64,000 nucleotides of DNA from Alkalithermobacter paradoxus (GCA_002029295.1 MZGW01000001.1:1-64000); one strand, 5' to 3'; positions 24,366 to 32,364 are shown, counted from the stretch's first letter. Notes: a model not told the origin generated them from the letters alone. Made by a program: numbers and translations.

Positions 24366-24482
24366 ATGGAACCTGATTCTTTGGTCTGCATAGAAAAACT
24401 TAATAAGAAAATACTAAGATATATCCATAATCATTTTATGGGACTTATAAGGAGGAACCACCATGAGGGATATGATAATTGA
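24366..24482 (+). CDS. Leader ORF overlapping mgtE, N-terminus Met-Glu-Pro-Asp
   Basis: A 38-codon frame with a plausible ribosome site (AAGGGTGG, core ending about eight bases before the ATG). The peptide begins MEPDSLVCIEKL and is basic in its second half. It ends 20 bases inside mgtE in a different frame, running over the mgtE ribosome site (24448-24454) and start codon. E. coli MgtL, the leader peptide that senses low Mg2+ by destabilising the ribosome, begins MEPDP. The shared first four residues, the position before a Mg2+ transporter and the overlap together suggest a regulatory leader. Expression is not shown by sequence alone. A second in-frame ATG lies at 24360. Confidence 0.55.
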   Translation: MEPDSLVCIEKLNKKILRYIHNHFMGLIRRNHHEGYDN

Positions 24483-25797
24483 CTTAATAAAAGAAAAAAA
24501 ATATTCATCGGTAAGAAATGAAATACTTAAAATGAAATCTGTAGATATTGCAGAATTAATATCAGAGCTAGATGCTAGCGATAGCTTAATTGTATTTAGA
24601 CTTTTACCAAAAGATCTAGCTGTTGAAGTATTTGCATATTTACATAACGAGAAACAAAAAGAGATTATAAGTTCGATAACAGATAAAGAAATACAACACA
24701 TAATGGATGAGCTTTATTTTGATGACATGATAGATTTTTTAGAGGAAATGCCCGCAACTGTAGTAAATAAGATACTTAAAAATACTAAAGAAGATGAAAG
24801 AAAACTCATAAATCAATTTTTAAATTATCCTGAAAACTGTGCAGGAAGCTTGATGACAATTGAGTATTTGTCACTTAAAAAAGAGATGACACTAAAAGAG
24901 GCATTAAATCATATCAAAGCTACAGGATTCGATAAGGAGACTATATATACTTGTTATGTTATAGATGCAAATAGAAAGTTACAAGGAACAATATCTCTTA
25001 GAAAGCTAGTTACAGGAGATGAAAGTAAGACTGTAGAAGAAATGATGAATACAGATATAATCTATGTAACTACTCATGATGATCAAGAAAGAGTTGCACA
25101 TCTATTTAAAAAATACGACCTTATAGCTATACCTGTTGTAGATAAAGAGAATAGATTAATAGGTATAATAACAATAGATGATATTATAGATGTTATAGAT
25201 CAAGAAAATACAGAAGACTTTCAAAAAATGGCAGGTATGGAGCCATCAGAGGAAGCATACCTAGAAACTAAAACCTTTACATTAGCAAAACATAGAATAA
25301 CTTGGCTTTTAATACTTATGGTATCTGCTACATTTACTGGAGGTATAATTAGGAGTTTTGAAGATGTATTAGAGTCTGTAGTAGTTCTTGCTGCATTTAT
25401 ACCTATGCTTATGGATACTGCTGGAAATGCTGGCTCTCAATCATCAACTCTTATGATAAGGGGACTAGCTTTAGAACAAATTAAACTCAAAGATTTCACT
25501 AAAGTTATATGGAAAGAACTTAAAATAGGATCTATAGTAGGTATTGTATTATCTCTTTTCAACTTAATAAGAATATATTACTTTGAAAAAATAGATATGA
25601 AAATAGGTTTAGTAGTTGCAGTAACACTATACTTTACAGTTGTTTTAGCAAAGCTTCTAGGTGGAGTACTACCTATGGCAGCAAGAAAGTTAAAGTTAGA
25701 CCCTGCTCTTATGGCAGGTCCACTTATTACAACTATAGTTGATGCATTAGCACTTGTTGTTTACTTTACAATGGCAAGATGGTTATTAGGAGTTTAG
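24463..25797 (+). CDS. mgtE: Magnesium transporter MgtE
   Basis: Mg2+-gated Mg2+ channel of the MgtE/SLC41 family (444 aa). It has an N-terminal helical domain (about 1-125) and two CBS domains (about 130-250) that sense cytoplasmic Mg2+. A C-terminal membrane domain of five helices (about 275-444) has the conserved PMLMDTAGNAGSQSSTLMIRGLA pore region and PLITTIVDALALVVYF. In the family, the protein closes when Mg2+ is high. The start ATG follows AAGGAGG at good spacing and lies inside an out-of-frame leader ORF. The gene also has a leader terminator, so expression is likely controlled by leader events. Confidence 0.95.
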   Translation: MRDMIIDLIKEKKYSSVRNEILKMKSVDIAELISELDASDSLIVFRLLPKDLAVEVFAYLHNEKQKEIISSITDKEIQHIMDELYFDDMIDFLEEMPATVVNKILKNTKEDERKLINQFLNYPENCAGSLMTIEYLSLKKEMTLKEALNHIKATGFDKETIYTCYVIDANRKLQGTISLRKLVTGDESKTVEEMMNTDIIYVTTHDDQERVAHLFKKYDLIAIPVVDKENRLIGIITIDDIIDVIDQENTEDFQKMAGMEPSEEAYLETKTFTLAKHRITWLLILMVSATFTGGIIRSFEDVLESVVVLAAFIPMLMDTAGNAGSQSSTLMIRGLALEQIKLKDFTKVIWKELKIGSIVGIVLSLFNLIRIYYFEKIDMKIGLVVAVTLYFTVVLAKLLGGVLPMAARKLKLDPALMAGPLITTIVDALALVVYFTMARWLLGV

Positions 25798-25834
25798 TAT
25801 AATTTAGAATATTAAAGTTAGGGGGTGAGAGCCA

Positions 25835-26986
25835 ATGAGTAACAAAATTTTAAAGAAAATAGACTTTGGACTTATAGCAGTTGTAGCAGCTATATGCATT
25901 ATGGGACTCATGATGATAGCTAGTGCTACTACAGATGAAGAAACGCTAAGACAAATTTTGAGTAAGGGAATAGTAAGACAAATTGTAAATGAAGGAGCGT
26001 TTAGGCATGTTATGGTTCAAGGAGCATCACTTTTAATAGGAGTGGTGGTAATAGCTATAATACTTCTATTTGATTACAATGTATTAGGGAAGTATTATAT
26101 ACCAATTTATGTGGTAAGTAACGCACTAGCAGTTGCAACACTGCTATTTGGTACTGGAAAAGAGCAGTGGGGAGCAAATAGATGGATTAGAATCGGTGGT
26201 TTTGGCTTTCAACCTTCTGACTTTGTTAAAATAGGAATAATAATAAGCTTGGCAAAGATAGTTGCTGACAATAAAGATTCTATAAATAACCCTTATGTAC
26301 TTGCTAAAATACTAGCATTTGCTGGTCTTCCTACAGTACTTATTTTAAGACAGCCAGATCTAGGTACTGCTATGGCGTTTGTAACATTTACATTTGGAAT
26401 TTTATTTATAGCAGGAGTTAATTACAAATATATTTTAATTGCAATTGCAACTGGTATAGCAAGTCTTCCTTTTGCATGGATAAGTCTTAAGAGTTACCAA
26501 AGGGATAGAATAATGGTGTTTTTAAATCCAGGATTAGATCCAACTGGTAAAGGATATCATATAATACAGTCAAAATTAGCTATAGGATCGGGCAAATTCT
26601 TTGGTAGAGGTCTATTTAAGGGAGTTCACAATAAAGCAGGATTTTTACCTGAAAAACATACAGACTTTATATTTTCGATGTTAGTAGAAGAATTAGGATT
26701 CTTAGGCTCGAGTATATTGATACTTTTATATGGAATCTTATTTTGGAAATGTATTAATATTGCACGCAAAACAAAAGATGATTTCGGATCGTATTTAGTA
26801 ATAGGAGTAACGTGTATGCTGGCATTTCACGTGTTTGCAAACATAGGAATGACAATGGGACTTATGCCTGTTACAGGAAAGCCACTTCCTTTTGTAAGTT
26901 ATGGAGGAACGTTCATGCTTTCGAATATGATAGCTTTAGGGCTTGTATTAAACGTTAATATGAGAAGTAATAAAATAAACTTTTAA
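25835..26986 (+). CDS. RodA/FtsW/SpoVE-family protein (SEDS)
   Basis: Polytopic membrane protein of 383 aa with about ten helices. SEDS proteins are peptidoglycan glycosyltransferases that polymerise lipid II together with a class B PBP. Conserved stretches seen are GANRWIRIGGFGFQPSDFVKI, RQPDLGTAMAFVTF and FLPEKHTDFIFSMLVEELGF. The C-terminal GLMPVTGKPLPFVSYGG is also present. It looks more RodA-like than FtsW-like from PVTGKPLPFVSYGG, but no PBP2 gene lies alongside to decide. GGGGGTGAG precedes the ATG; spacing to mgtE is 37 bases. Confidence 0.9.
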   Translation: MSNKILKKIDFGLIAVVAAICIMGLMMIASATTDEETLRQILSKGIVRQIVNEGAFRHVMVQGASLLIGVVVIAIILLFDYNVLGKYYIPIYVVSNALAVATLLFGTGKEQWGANRWIRIGGFGFQPSDFVKIGIIISLAKIVADNKDSINNPYVLAKILAFAGLPTVLILRQPDLGTAMAFVTFTFGILFIAGVNYKYILIAIATGIASLPFAWISLKSYQRDRIMVFLNPGLDPTGKGYHIIQSKLAIGSGKFFGRGLFKGVHNKAGFLPEKHTDFIFSMLVEELGFLGSSILILLYGILFWKCINIARKTKDDFGSYLVIGVTCMLAFHVFANIGMTMGLMPVTGKPLPFVSYGGTFMLSNMIALGLVLNVNMRSNKINF

Positions 26987-27028
26987 AAAGGGATTTTAAA
27001 CTAAGCTTAGTTTAAAATCCCTTTTATT
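26986..27028. terminator. Strong bidirectional terminator after the SEDS gene
   Basis: A perfect 40-base palindrome (26986-27025; each arm begins or ends AAAAGGGATTTT/AAAATCCCTTTT), followed by ATT. It separates the convergent uppP gene. Confidence 0.9.
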
Positions 27029-27032
27029 CATA

Positions 27033-27836
27033 TTAGAACATTATTAAGAGAATAGATCCAACTATCCAGCAGTAAATTGAAAAATAAATTAACTTACCTC
27101 TTTCCATAACAGATTTAAATATATTAAATCCTACTATAGTAGCAAAGAAAGTTACAACAAACATAACCATATACTCAGGTATATTTTGAGTAAATAAAGG
27201 AGAAGCAATCAAATCCTTATATCCTAAAATCATAGTTCCAAGACCTATTGGGAGATACAGTAAGAACGAGTAGTAAAATGCAGTTTCTCTCTTAAGCCCT
27301 ATAAGTAAAGCTGCAACAATAGTTGACCCAGATCTTGATATGCCAGGGATTAGAGAAAGAGTACCTTGAACTAATCCTATTATAAGCGCATCTTTCCATG
27401 TCATAGATGTCTCGTCTTTTCTTCCACGAAGTTTCCTAACTAAAAATAATAAACATCCTGTTATTATTAGAAAAACACCTATAATAGAGACTCTATCAAG
27501 ATAAGCATCTATTATATCCTTCATAGTAAAACCAAAGATTACAGCAGGTATAGTACCTATTATTACGTACAGTGCCATCTTAAAATCTTCAACGAATCGA
27601 TTGTTCTTTGTACCTATGTATAAAAATGCACCTTTTATAATTTTGTATACTCTATTTCTAGTTAACCAAAGGATAGCTAGGAATGAAGCAAAGTTAAGAA
27701 ATACTTCAAATAGTATACCGGGAGTTTCGATTTTCATAAGAAAAGATGCTATTATAGTTTGGGCACTAGATGATACAGGTATAGGCTCTGCTACTCCCTG
27801 AATTATCCCAAGTATTATAGCTTGTAAAAAATTCAT
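27033..27836 (-). CDS. uppP: Undecaprenyl-diphosphate phosphatase
   Basis: Integral membrane enzyme (267 aa) that recycles the undecaprenyl carrier for cell-wall synthesis and gives bacitracin tolerance. The first conserved motif reads GIIQGVAEPIPVSSSAQ, keeping the (E/Q)xxxE pattern as Q and E. The second reads LIPGISRSGSTIVAALL. Both are catalytic in the BacA family. The PVSS element is kept, but the residues around it (EPIPVSSSAQ) diverge from the common EFLPVSSTGH. AGAGGTG precedes the ATG. Monocistronic. Confidence 0.93.
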   Translation of the reverse strand: MNFLQAIILGIIQGVAEPIPVSSSAQTIIASFLMKIETPGILFEVFLNFASFLAILWLTRNRVYKIIKGAFLYIGTKNNRFVEDFKMALYVIIGTIPAVIFGFTMKDIIDAYLDRVSIIGVFLIITGCLLFLVRKLRGRKDETSMTWKDALIIGLVQGTLSLIPGISRSGSTIVAALLIGLKRETAFYYSFLLYLPIGLGTMILGYKDLIASPLFTQNIPEYMVMFVVTFFATIVGFNIFKSVMERGKLIYFSIYCWIVGSILLIMF

Positions 27837-27947
27837 ATTTTTTCACCTCTTTACAAAGTATTTGACACATATTTTAATTTATCATAAATAATCCATTTTG
27901 TCTAAGCAATATAGGAACAATAATATAAACAAAAAAATAATATAATT

Positions 27948-28613
27948 ATGAAGAATTACATTTTGAAGGTGGTGATTAAAATAATTACATCATTCCTTAT
28001 TGCTTTAGCAATTTGTATAGATACATTTGCGATTGGATTATCTTATGGTATTAAAGATATAAAGATACCAAAATTATCACTTGTAATAATAAATGTAATT
28101 ACTGTTGTTATATTATATATATCTATATCATTAGGCGAACTTGTTGGAAATTTATTTAGCAATGATATAGCTTCTATTATAAGCTTTATAATGCTATTTG
28201 GGTTAGGTAGTTTTTTTATAGTAAAAGGATATTTTGAAGATTTAATAAAGAAGAAAGAAGAATGTGGAGATAAAGAAATAACAAAAATAAGATTATCTAG
28301 ATTAGAAATTGTAATAGCAATTGCAGTTGACCATACAAAAGCAGATATGAATGTATCTGGAGATATAGATTTTAAGGAAGCTATTTATCTAGGAATAGCT
28401 CTTTCTTTAGACTCATTAGGTGTAGGATTTGGAAGTGCTATAGCTAAAATAAATTCTCTACAAGTGATATTGTTTGCATTTATACTAAATTTAATTGCTG
28501 TAACTACAGGTCTTTATCTAGGAAAGAAGATAAAATCTTGCAACAAAAACTTTAAAACTTGTTTTATATCTGGTGGTATTTTGATACTACTTGGAATATC
28601 AAAGTTGATGTAG
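27948..28613 (+). CDS. ytaF: YtaF-like sporulation membrane protein (MntP superfamily)
   Basis: Membrane protein with six hydrophobic segments in two repeats. Each repeat carries an Asp in a helix (LAICIDTFAIGLSYGIKD and IALSLDSLGVGFGSAIAK), as in YtaF and the manganese exporter MntP. The SGDIDFKEAIYLG stretch is typical of YtaF. Its role in sporulation is unknown. The start is uncertain. ATG 27948 gives 221 aa but has no ribosome site and may lie before the transcript. GAAGGTGG at 27965-27972 points to a start around 27975-27984, where only ATT or ATA codons are in frame. In-frame GTG codons at 27969 and 27972 overlap that site. Confidence 0.75.
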   Translation: MKNYILKVVIKIITSFLIALAICIDTFAIGLSYGIKDIKIPKLSLVIINVITVVILYISISLGELVGNLFSNDIASIISFIMLFGLGSFFIVKGYFEDLIKKKEECGDKEITKIRLSRLEIVIAIAVDHTKADMNVSGDIDFKEAIYLGIALSLDSLGVGFGSAIAKINSLQVILFAFILNLIAVTTGLYLGKKIKSCNKNFKTCFISGGILILLGISKLM

Positions 28614-28637
28614 ACAGCCATTTACTGGCTGTTTTTC
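28613..28637 (+). terminator. Intrinsic terminator after the YtaF-like gene
   Basis: GACAGCCA, loop TTTAC, TGGCTGTTTTTC. Confidence 0.85.
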
Positions 28638-28733
28638 AGTTGTGTGATTAAATATGAATGTAAAATGAAAAACTGTAAATTATAAGCATAAATACATAAG
28701 CTAAGTGCTATAACTTGAAAGGAATGAGTACTT

Positions 28734-29522
28734 ATGCAAAAAACTAAAATTTCAGACAAAATAATCAAAGTAGCAATTAGATTAGTTCCTGTATTATTTT
28801 TTTTGTTTACTATATATTTTCTACCTTTTCTTATAAAATACTCTGATATAACATTTGAGTTATTTATAATTCTGTTGATAATAGATTTATTTCTATTTAA
28901 TTTTCATGATTCTATAGGTTTATCTATAGTAGTATTAGGTCTACTATCATTTGTCATGTTACTTATGTTAGGAAATAATAATTTTTTTATAGATGGAGTA
29001 GAAAGTAAGATAAATATAATTAATAATTTAGGAATAATTTTTGTTTGTTACTTTAAGTTGCTTTCTACTTTACTTATCATTTCATATAAGATATATAAAC
29101 AAAAAGAGCCAGAACTAGTATATAAGAGTAGGTTTTTTAGGAGAGTTCAAAGAGTAGAAAGAATATTTTATCAGGGTAATATATTTTTAATATTATTTTT
29201 ATACTTAGCTGTAGTAGTAGTTACAATATATGGGTTTGGAAAAGTATACGAATATATAACACTTTACGAAGAAGGTCAGGCACTTCACTACACAAATTCA
29301 ATAATACCTAATAATGACAAAACAGAAGTATATGGAACTAGGGAATCTGTATATTTTAGTTCTCTGACATTTTATACAGTTGGATATGGAGATATTATAC
29401 CTGTTGGCTATCATCTTAAATTAATAGTTCAACTAGAAGTTTTTATAGGTAATTTACTCAATGTTGTTTTGATTGGACTACTTCTAAACTTTGTTAACTC
29501 TAAGATAACAAAAGATGGATAA
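28734..29522 (+). CDS. Two-helix-pore potassium channel protein
   Basis: A 262-aa membrane protein. About four hydrophobic segments fill residues 15-125, followed by a basic linker (KSRFFRRVQRVERIF). A C-terminal pore module follows: an outer helix (about 145-170), an extracellular turn, the K+ selectivity filter TVGYGDIIPVG (about 215-225) and an inner helix. This matches Ion_trans_2 channels. No RCK/TrkA-N regulatory domain is present. Its physiological role here is unknown. It uses an ATG at 28734 with AAAGGAATG 8 bases upstream and ends in a bidirectional terminator. Confidence 0.85.
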   Translation: MQKTKISDKIIKVAIRLVPVLFFLFTIYFLPFLIKYSDITFELFIILLIIDLFLFNFHDSIGLSIVVLGLLSFVMLLMLGNNNFFIDGVESKINIINNLGIIFVCYFKLLSTLLIISYKIYKQKEPELVYKSRFFRRVQRVERIFYQGNIFLILFLYLAVVVVTIYGFGKVYEYITLYEEGQALHYTNSIIPNNDKTEVYGTRESVYFSSLTFYTVGYGDIIPVGYHLKLIVQLEVFIGNLLNVVLIGLLLNFVNSKITKDG

Positions 29523-29523
29523 A

Positions 29524-29545
29524 AAAAAGACCAATTGGTCTTTTT
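29524..29545. terminator. Bidirectional terminator, K+ channel / Spo0E-like gene
   Basis: A 22-base perfect palindrome: AAAAAGACCAA joined to TTGGTCTTTTT. It follows the channel stop codon directly and overlaps the stop of the convergent Spo0E-like gene. Confidence 0.85.
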
Positions 29546-29705
29546 ACGACATAGTTAAATATATATATTTATTTATAAGCACATCTAGCTTTTGACTTAG
29601 AGTTACTAACTCGGAGTTATTACCTATATTAGTTTCGTTTGAAGCCATTTTGTTTAATGTTTCTTTTAGTGTATCAATTTCATTTCTTATTTCTTGAATC
29701 CCCAT
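29544..29705 (-). CDS. Spo0E-like aspartyl-phosphate phosphatase (53 aa)
   Basis: A small helical-hairpin protein in the Spo0E/Rap-independent phosphatase family, which dephosphorylates Spo0A~P to delay sporulation. The helical N-terminal part (IQEIRNEIDTLKETLNK) is followed by the diagnostic signature LSQKLDVLINKY. The S-Q-x-L-D motif carries the Asp that attacks the phospho-aspartate site. Length and motif spacing fit the family (50-85 aa). The ATG at 29705 has AAAGGGG about ten bases upstream. It is convergent with the K+ channel gene. Confidence 0.88.
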   Translation of the reverse strand: MGIQEIRNEIDTLKETLNKMASNETNIGNNSELVTLSQKLDVLINKYIYLTMS

Positions 29706-29883
29706 ATCTCTAACCCCTTTTATTAAAAATACTAAATATATTATATAAATATTAATGTAAAACTAGGATAGGTCTTAATTATACTAAAAAATTTCAAATA
29801 AATCCATACATTTTGGAAAATTTTATGATATTTTTGAAAAATAAATAAATTTTGAATAAATATCTGTCGCAAAAGGAGAGAAT

Positions 29884-29913
29884 ATGCCTATATTATCACA
29901 TTTTGATTGTTAA
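29884..29913 (+). CDS. Possible nine-residue leader peptide upstream of the SOD gene
   Basis: AAAAGGAGAG is followed by ATG at 29884 and a nine-codon frame (MPILSHFDC) ending TAA at 29913, 30 bases before the SOD gene. The ribosome site is as strong as that of the real gene. Intergenic 29706-29883 shows nothing else I can support. Could be chance in a purine-rich region. Confidence 0.35.
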   Translation: MPILSHFDC

Positions 29914-29943
29914 TACATAATATGAAACTGGAGAGGTGATAAT

Positions 29944-30609
29944 ATGAAAAAATACGTTGAGGCTAAGAAATTTAATTTTGAAGATATAAAAGGAATTTCC
30001 AAAAGACAATTACTTCAACACTACACCCTTTATGAAGGGTATGTAAATAAAGTAAATGAGATATGGAGTGAATTAAGTAAAAATCTAGATTATGAAAATC
30101 CTAATCAAACCTATAGCCAAATAAGAAGTTTGAAATTAGGAGAAAGTTTTGCTGTAAACGGAACTAAGCTTCATGAGATGTATTTCGAGAATTTAGGAGG
30201 AGAAAGAAACAAGCCATATGGTGAAATTCTAAAGCTTATAGAAGAAAGGTATGGATTTTACGAATTTTTTAAGAAAAGATTCAGGGATATTGGACTATCC
30301 GTAAGAGGATGGGTAATTCTTGCTATAGATTCTATAGATAGAAATATTCATATATTTGGATCAGACGCTCATGATGTAGGATCAATATGGCTTTCGTATC
30401 CACTACTAATAATGGATGTATATGAACATGCGTATATGATAGATTTTGGAGTAGATAGAAGGAAATATATAGATGAATTCTTTAATAATATAAATTGGAA
30501 AGTAGTAAATGATAGATTGAAATATTATAATAACTTATTTAAAGATGAAAAGTATGATAAGCCAATTAAACCAAAGGCTAATCCTTGGATGAAATATTAC
30601 ACATATTAA
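29944..30609 (+). CDS. Fe/Mn superoxide dismutase family protein
   Basis: A 221-aa protein of the iron/manganese SOD family. The four metal ligands can be placed. There is a His in RQLLQHYTLYEGYVNK (about 27), a His in KLHEMYFENL (about 78), and an Asp and His in LIMDVYEHAYMIDFG (about 158 and 162). The last motif differs from the usual DVWEHAY by Tyr for Trp. Other core regions (ERYGFYEFFKKRF, RGWVILAID) fit. Divergent SODs of this kind occur in clostridia, where one is a spore-coat component; I cannot say if that holds here. GAGAGGTGAT precedes the ATG. Confidence 0.85.
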   Translation: MKKYVEAKKFNFEDIKGISKRQLLQHYTLYEGYVNKVNEIWSELSKNLDYENPNQTYSQIRSLKLGESFAVNGTKLHEMYFENLGGERNKPYGEILKLIEERYGFYEFFKKRFRDIGLSVRGWVILAIDSIDRNIHIFGSDAHDVGSIWLSYPLLIMDVYEHAYMIDFGVDRRKYIDEFFNNINWKVVNDRLKYYNNLFKDEKYDKPIKPKANPWMKYYTY

Positions 30610-30618
30610 TTTAAATCT

Positions 30619-30655
30619 ATAACTCTATGGATATACTATCTATAGAGTTATTTTA
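30619..30655 (+). terminator. Intrinsic terminator after the SOD gene
   Basis: ATAACTCTATGGATA and TATCTATAGAGTTAT pair around TAC with one mismatch, followed by TTTTAAA. Confidence 0.78.
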
Positions 30656-30732
30656 AATCATAATATAAATCACGGAAATTACGACTTTATTATGCTAAAA
30701 TATGGGTATTATATACAAAAGAGGTGAATAAA

Positions 30733-31404
30733 ATGGGAGCTCACTTTGGGAACTTACAGAAAATAAAAAATGGAAAAAGAAGATATGGTATAACCCCTCA
30801 TATACCTGGAGGATTTACAACTCCAAAGACTCTAATGAAAATAGCAGATGTTGCTCAAAAGTATAAAGGAGTAATAAAGATAACATCAGGTCAAAGAATA
30901 CTTATTACAAATTTAAGGGAAGAGGATTTAGAGAGTATATGGAATGAATTAGGCATGAAGCCTGCAGTAACAAATCAGTATTCAGTTAAAAATGTTGAAA
31001 TGTGTCCTGCAGAATTTTGTAAAAGATCAAAGCGTAATAGTATAGCTATAGGAATGAAGATAAGTAAAAATTTTCATGGAATGCCACTTCCTAATAGAAC
31101 TAAAATAGGTGTTGCAGGCTGTAGAAACGCCTGTACAAGTGTATACTCAAAAGATATAGGAGTTATAGCAGATACTGATGGGTATATAGTAACATGTGGT
31201 GGGTCAGCAGGTTTTCATCAAAGGTTATCTGATATAATAGCTCAGAAATTAAATGAAAAAGAAGCATTCGATTTAGTAAAAAATATACTAGAGTATTACA
31301 ATGAAAATGCAGATATGGGAGAAAAATTAGGATTTTTTATAGACAGAATAGGAGTGGATAAATTTAAATGCGATGTTTTAAAAAGAGCAAATATAAACTT
31401 ATAA
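30733..31404 (+). CDS. Short nitrite/sulfite reductase-like protein (4Fe-4S, siroheme type)
   Basis: A 223-aa protein equal to one ferredoxin-like plus one siroheme-binding half of assimilatory nitrite/sulfite reductases, which are normally over 500 aa. The N-terminal part RRYGITPHIPGGFTTPKTL precedes the ferrodoxin-like domain. Cysteines lie in EMCPAEFCKRSKR and GVAGCRNACTSVYSKDIG, giving two pairs (C-x4-C and C-x3-C). These can hold a 4Fe-4S cluster, next to a likely siroheme pocket. Small forms of this type occur in anaerobes, with unproved substrates. ATG 30733 is chosen: GAGGTG lies 6 bases before it, and GTG 30724 overlaps the site. Confidence 0.82.
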   Translation: MGAHFGNLQKIKNGKRRYGITPHIPGGFTTPKTLMKIADVAQKYKGVIKITSGQRILITNLREEDLESIWNELGMKPAVTNQYSVKNVEMCPAEFCKRSKRNSIAIGMKISKNFHGMPLPNRTKIGVAGCRNACTSVYSKDIGVIADTDGYIVTCGGSAGFHQRLSDIIAQKLNEKEAFDLVKNILEYYNENADMGEKLGFFIDRIGVDKFKCDVLKRANINL

Positions 31405-31484
31405 AATAGTGATAATTGTTACGGAAAGATAGATAATATTTAAGTATTATATAGCTAGGATAAAAACTTAAGAGGAGGTATAAT

Positions 31485-32123
31485 ATGAGTTTATTTCTAG
31501 CACCGATTCACTATTGGTTATTTAATAAGATAAAATTAAGTGAGGAATTAGAAAAAAGTATAATAAAGTCCCACGAAGAAAGATTTGAAGGAATAGTAGA
31601 AGTTGTTAATGAATCTAAGTTAAAGTATGGAGACTTCTTAAGTGAAAAACCATTAGAAGAGATCATAGACTTATCAAATATTCATGGTTGGCTTCAAGAG
31701 AGAATAAGAATAACTGAAAGTAGAAGTTCATATCTATTCAAAGAGCTTTACTCAAAGTATGGTGAAGAAAGTAAAAAAATAGTTATGGATGAAGTTAAGA
31801 AGCAATCACTTGAGAGTGCAAAAGAAGTTAATATTGCAAATTCACCAAATGAAGTGTTCGATAGATTAAATAACTATATATTAGAAGGAATGCCTTGTGA
31901 CAGAATAAATGCCATAACAGAGCAAAATAATACAGAAATAGTGTGGCAGCAAGATAGATGTATTCATGAAGAGAACTATAAGGTTGCACATGGAGATATA
32001 AAATATATGTATGAAATAAGAGATGTTTGGGTAAAAACATTTGTAGAGAATATATCTCCAGGGTATGTGTACACAGTAGAAAGAAATGGAAGTAAATCTG
32101 TTCATAAAATAAAAATAAAATAG
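31485..32123 (+). CDS. Conserved clostridial protein of unknown function
   Basis: A 212-aa soluble, Glu/Lys-rich protein I do not recognise. It begins MSLFLAPIHYWLFNKI, an unusual hydrophobic start with a Pro-Ile-His-x-Trp cluster. It contains a central helical region (about 30-130), then GMPCDRINAITEQNN and WQQDRCIHEENYKVAHGD. There are two Cys and several His (three in the C-terminal half), so redox or metal binding is possible. AGGAGG precedes the ATG. It lies 80 bases after the siroheme-type protein and 12 before the DUF1858 redox protein, so a redox role is inferred only from context. Confidence 0.7.
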   Translation: MSLFLAPIHYWLFNKIKLSEELEKSIIKSHEERFEGIVEVVNESKLKYGDFLSEKPLEEIIDLSNIHGWLQERIRITESRSSYLFKELYSKYGEESKKIVMDEVKKQSLESAKEVNIANSPNEVFDRLNNYILEGMPCDRINAITEQNNTEIVWQQDRCIHEENYKVAHGDIKYMYEIRDVWVKTFVENISPGYVYTVERNGSKSVHKIKIK

Positions 32124-32135
32124 GGAGGTAATTTT

Positions 32136-32330
32136 ATGAAAATTACTAAAGATACTTTAATTTCAGATGTTTTAAAAATCAATCCAAAGGGAGCAACTAT
32201 ACTAATGGGATATGGAATGGGATGCCTAGGATGCCCATCAGCTCAAATGGAAAGCTTAGAGCAGGCAGCATCTATTCACGGAATAGATTTAGATGAATTA
32301 CTAACAAAATTAAATGAAGGATTAGAATAA
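32136..32330 (+). CDS. DUF1858 redox-disulfide protein
   Basis: A 64-aa protein of the DUF1858 / hybrid-cluster-protein-associated redox disulfide family (also seen as the N-terminal domain of ScdA). The family core is ISDVLKINPKGATILMGYGMGCLGCPSAQ with the redox C-x2-C pair (CLGC), then ESLEQAASIHGID. Members are thought to handle disulfide or nitrosative stress. GGGAGGT precedes the ATG. It is the last gene of the small cluster after the unknown 212-aa protein, and a terminator follows. Confidence 0.9.
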   Translation: MKITKDTLISDVLKINPKGATILMGYGMGCLGCPSAQMESLEQAASIHGIDLDELLTKLNEGLE

Positions 32331-32333
32331 GCT

Positions 32334-32364
32334 TAATCCCTTAGATTTTTTCTAAGGGATTTTA
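32334..32364 (+). terminator. Intrinsic terminator after the DUF1858 gene
   Basis: AATCCCTTAGA, loop TTTTT, TCTAAGGGATTTT: an 11-bp stem with a T tail. Confidence 0.85.

Noticed and set aside
24290-24376. 28-codon frame across the mgtE leader terminator
   Set aside because: Its ATG is about six bases from the predicted transcript start and has a poorly spaced ribosome site. Mentioned in the terminator entry but not called as a gene.
28683-28700. CATAAGCTA resembling a sigma-K -10 before the K+ channel gene
   Set aside because: No matching -35 at the right distance; the AC dinucleotide is about four bases too far.
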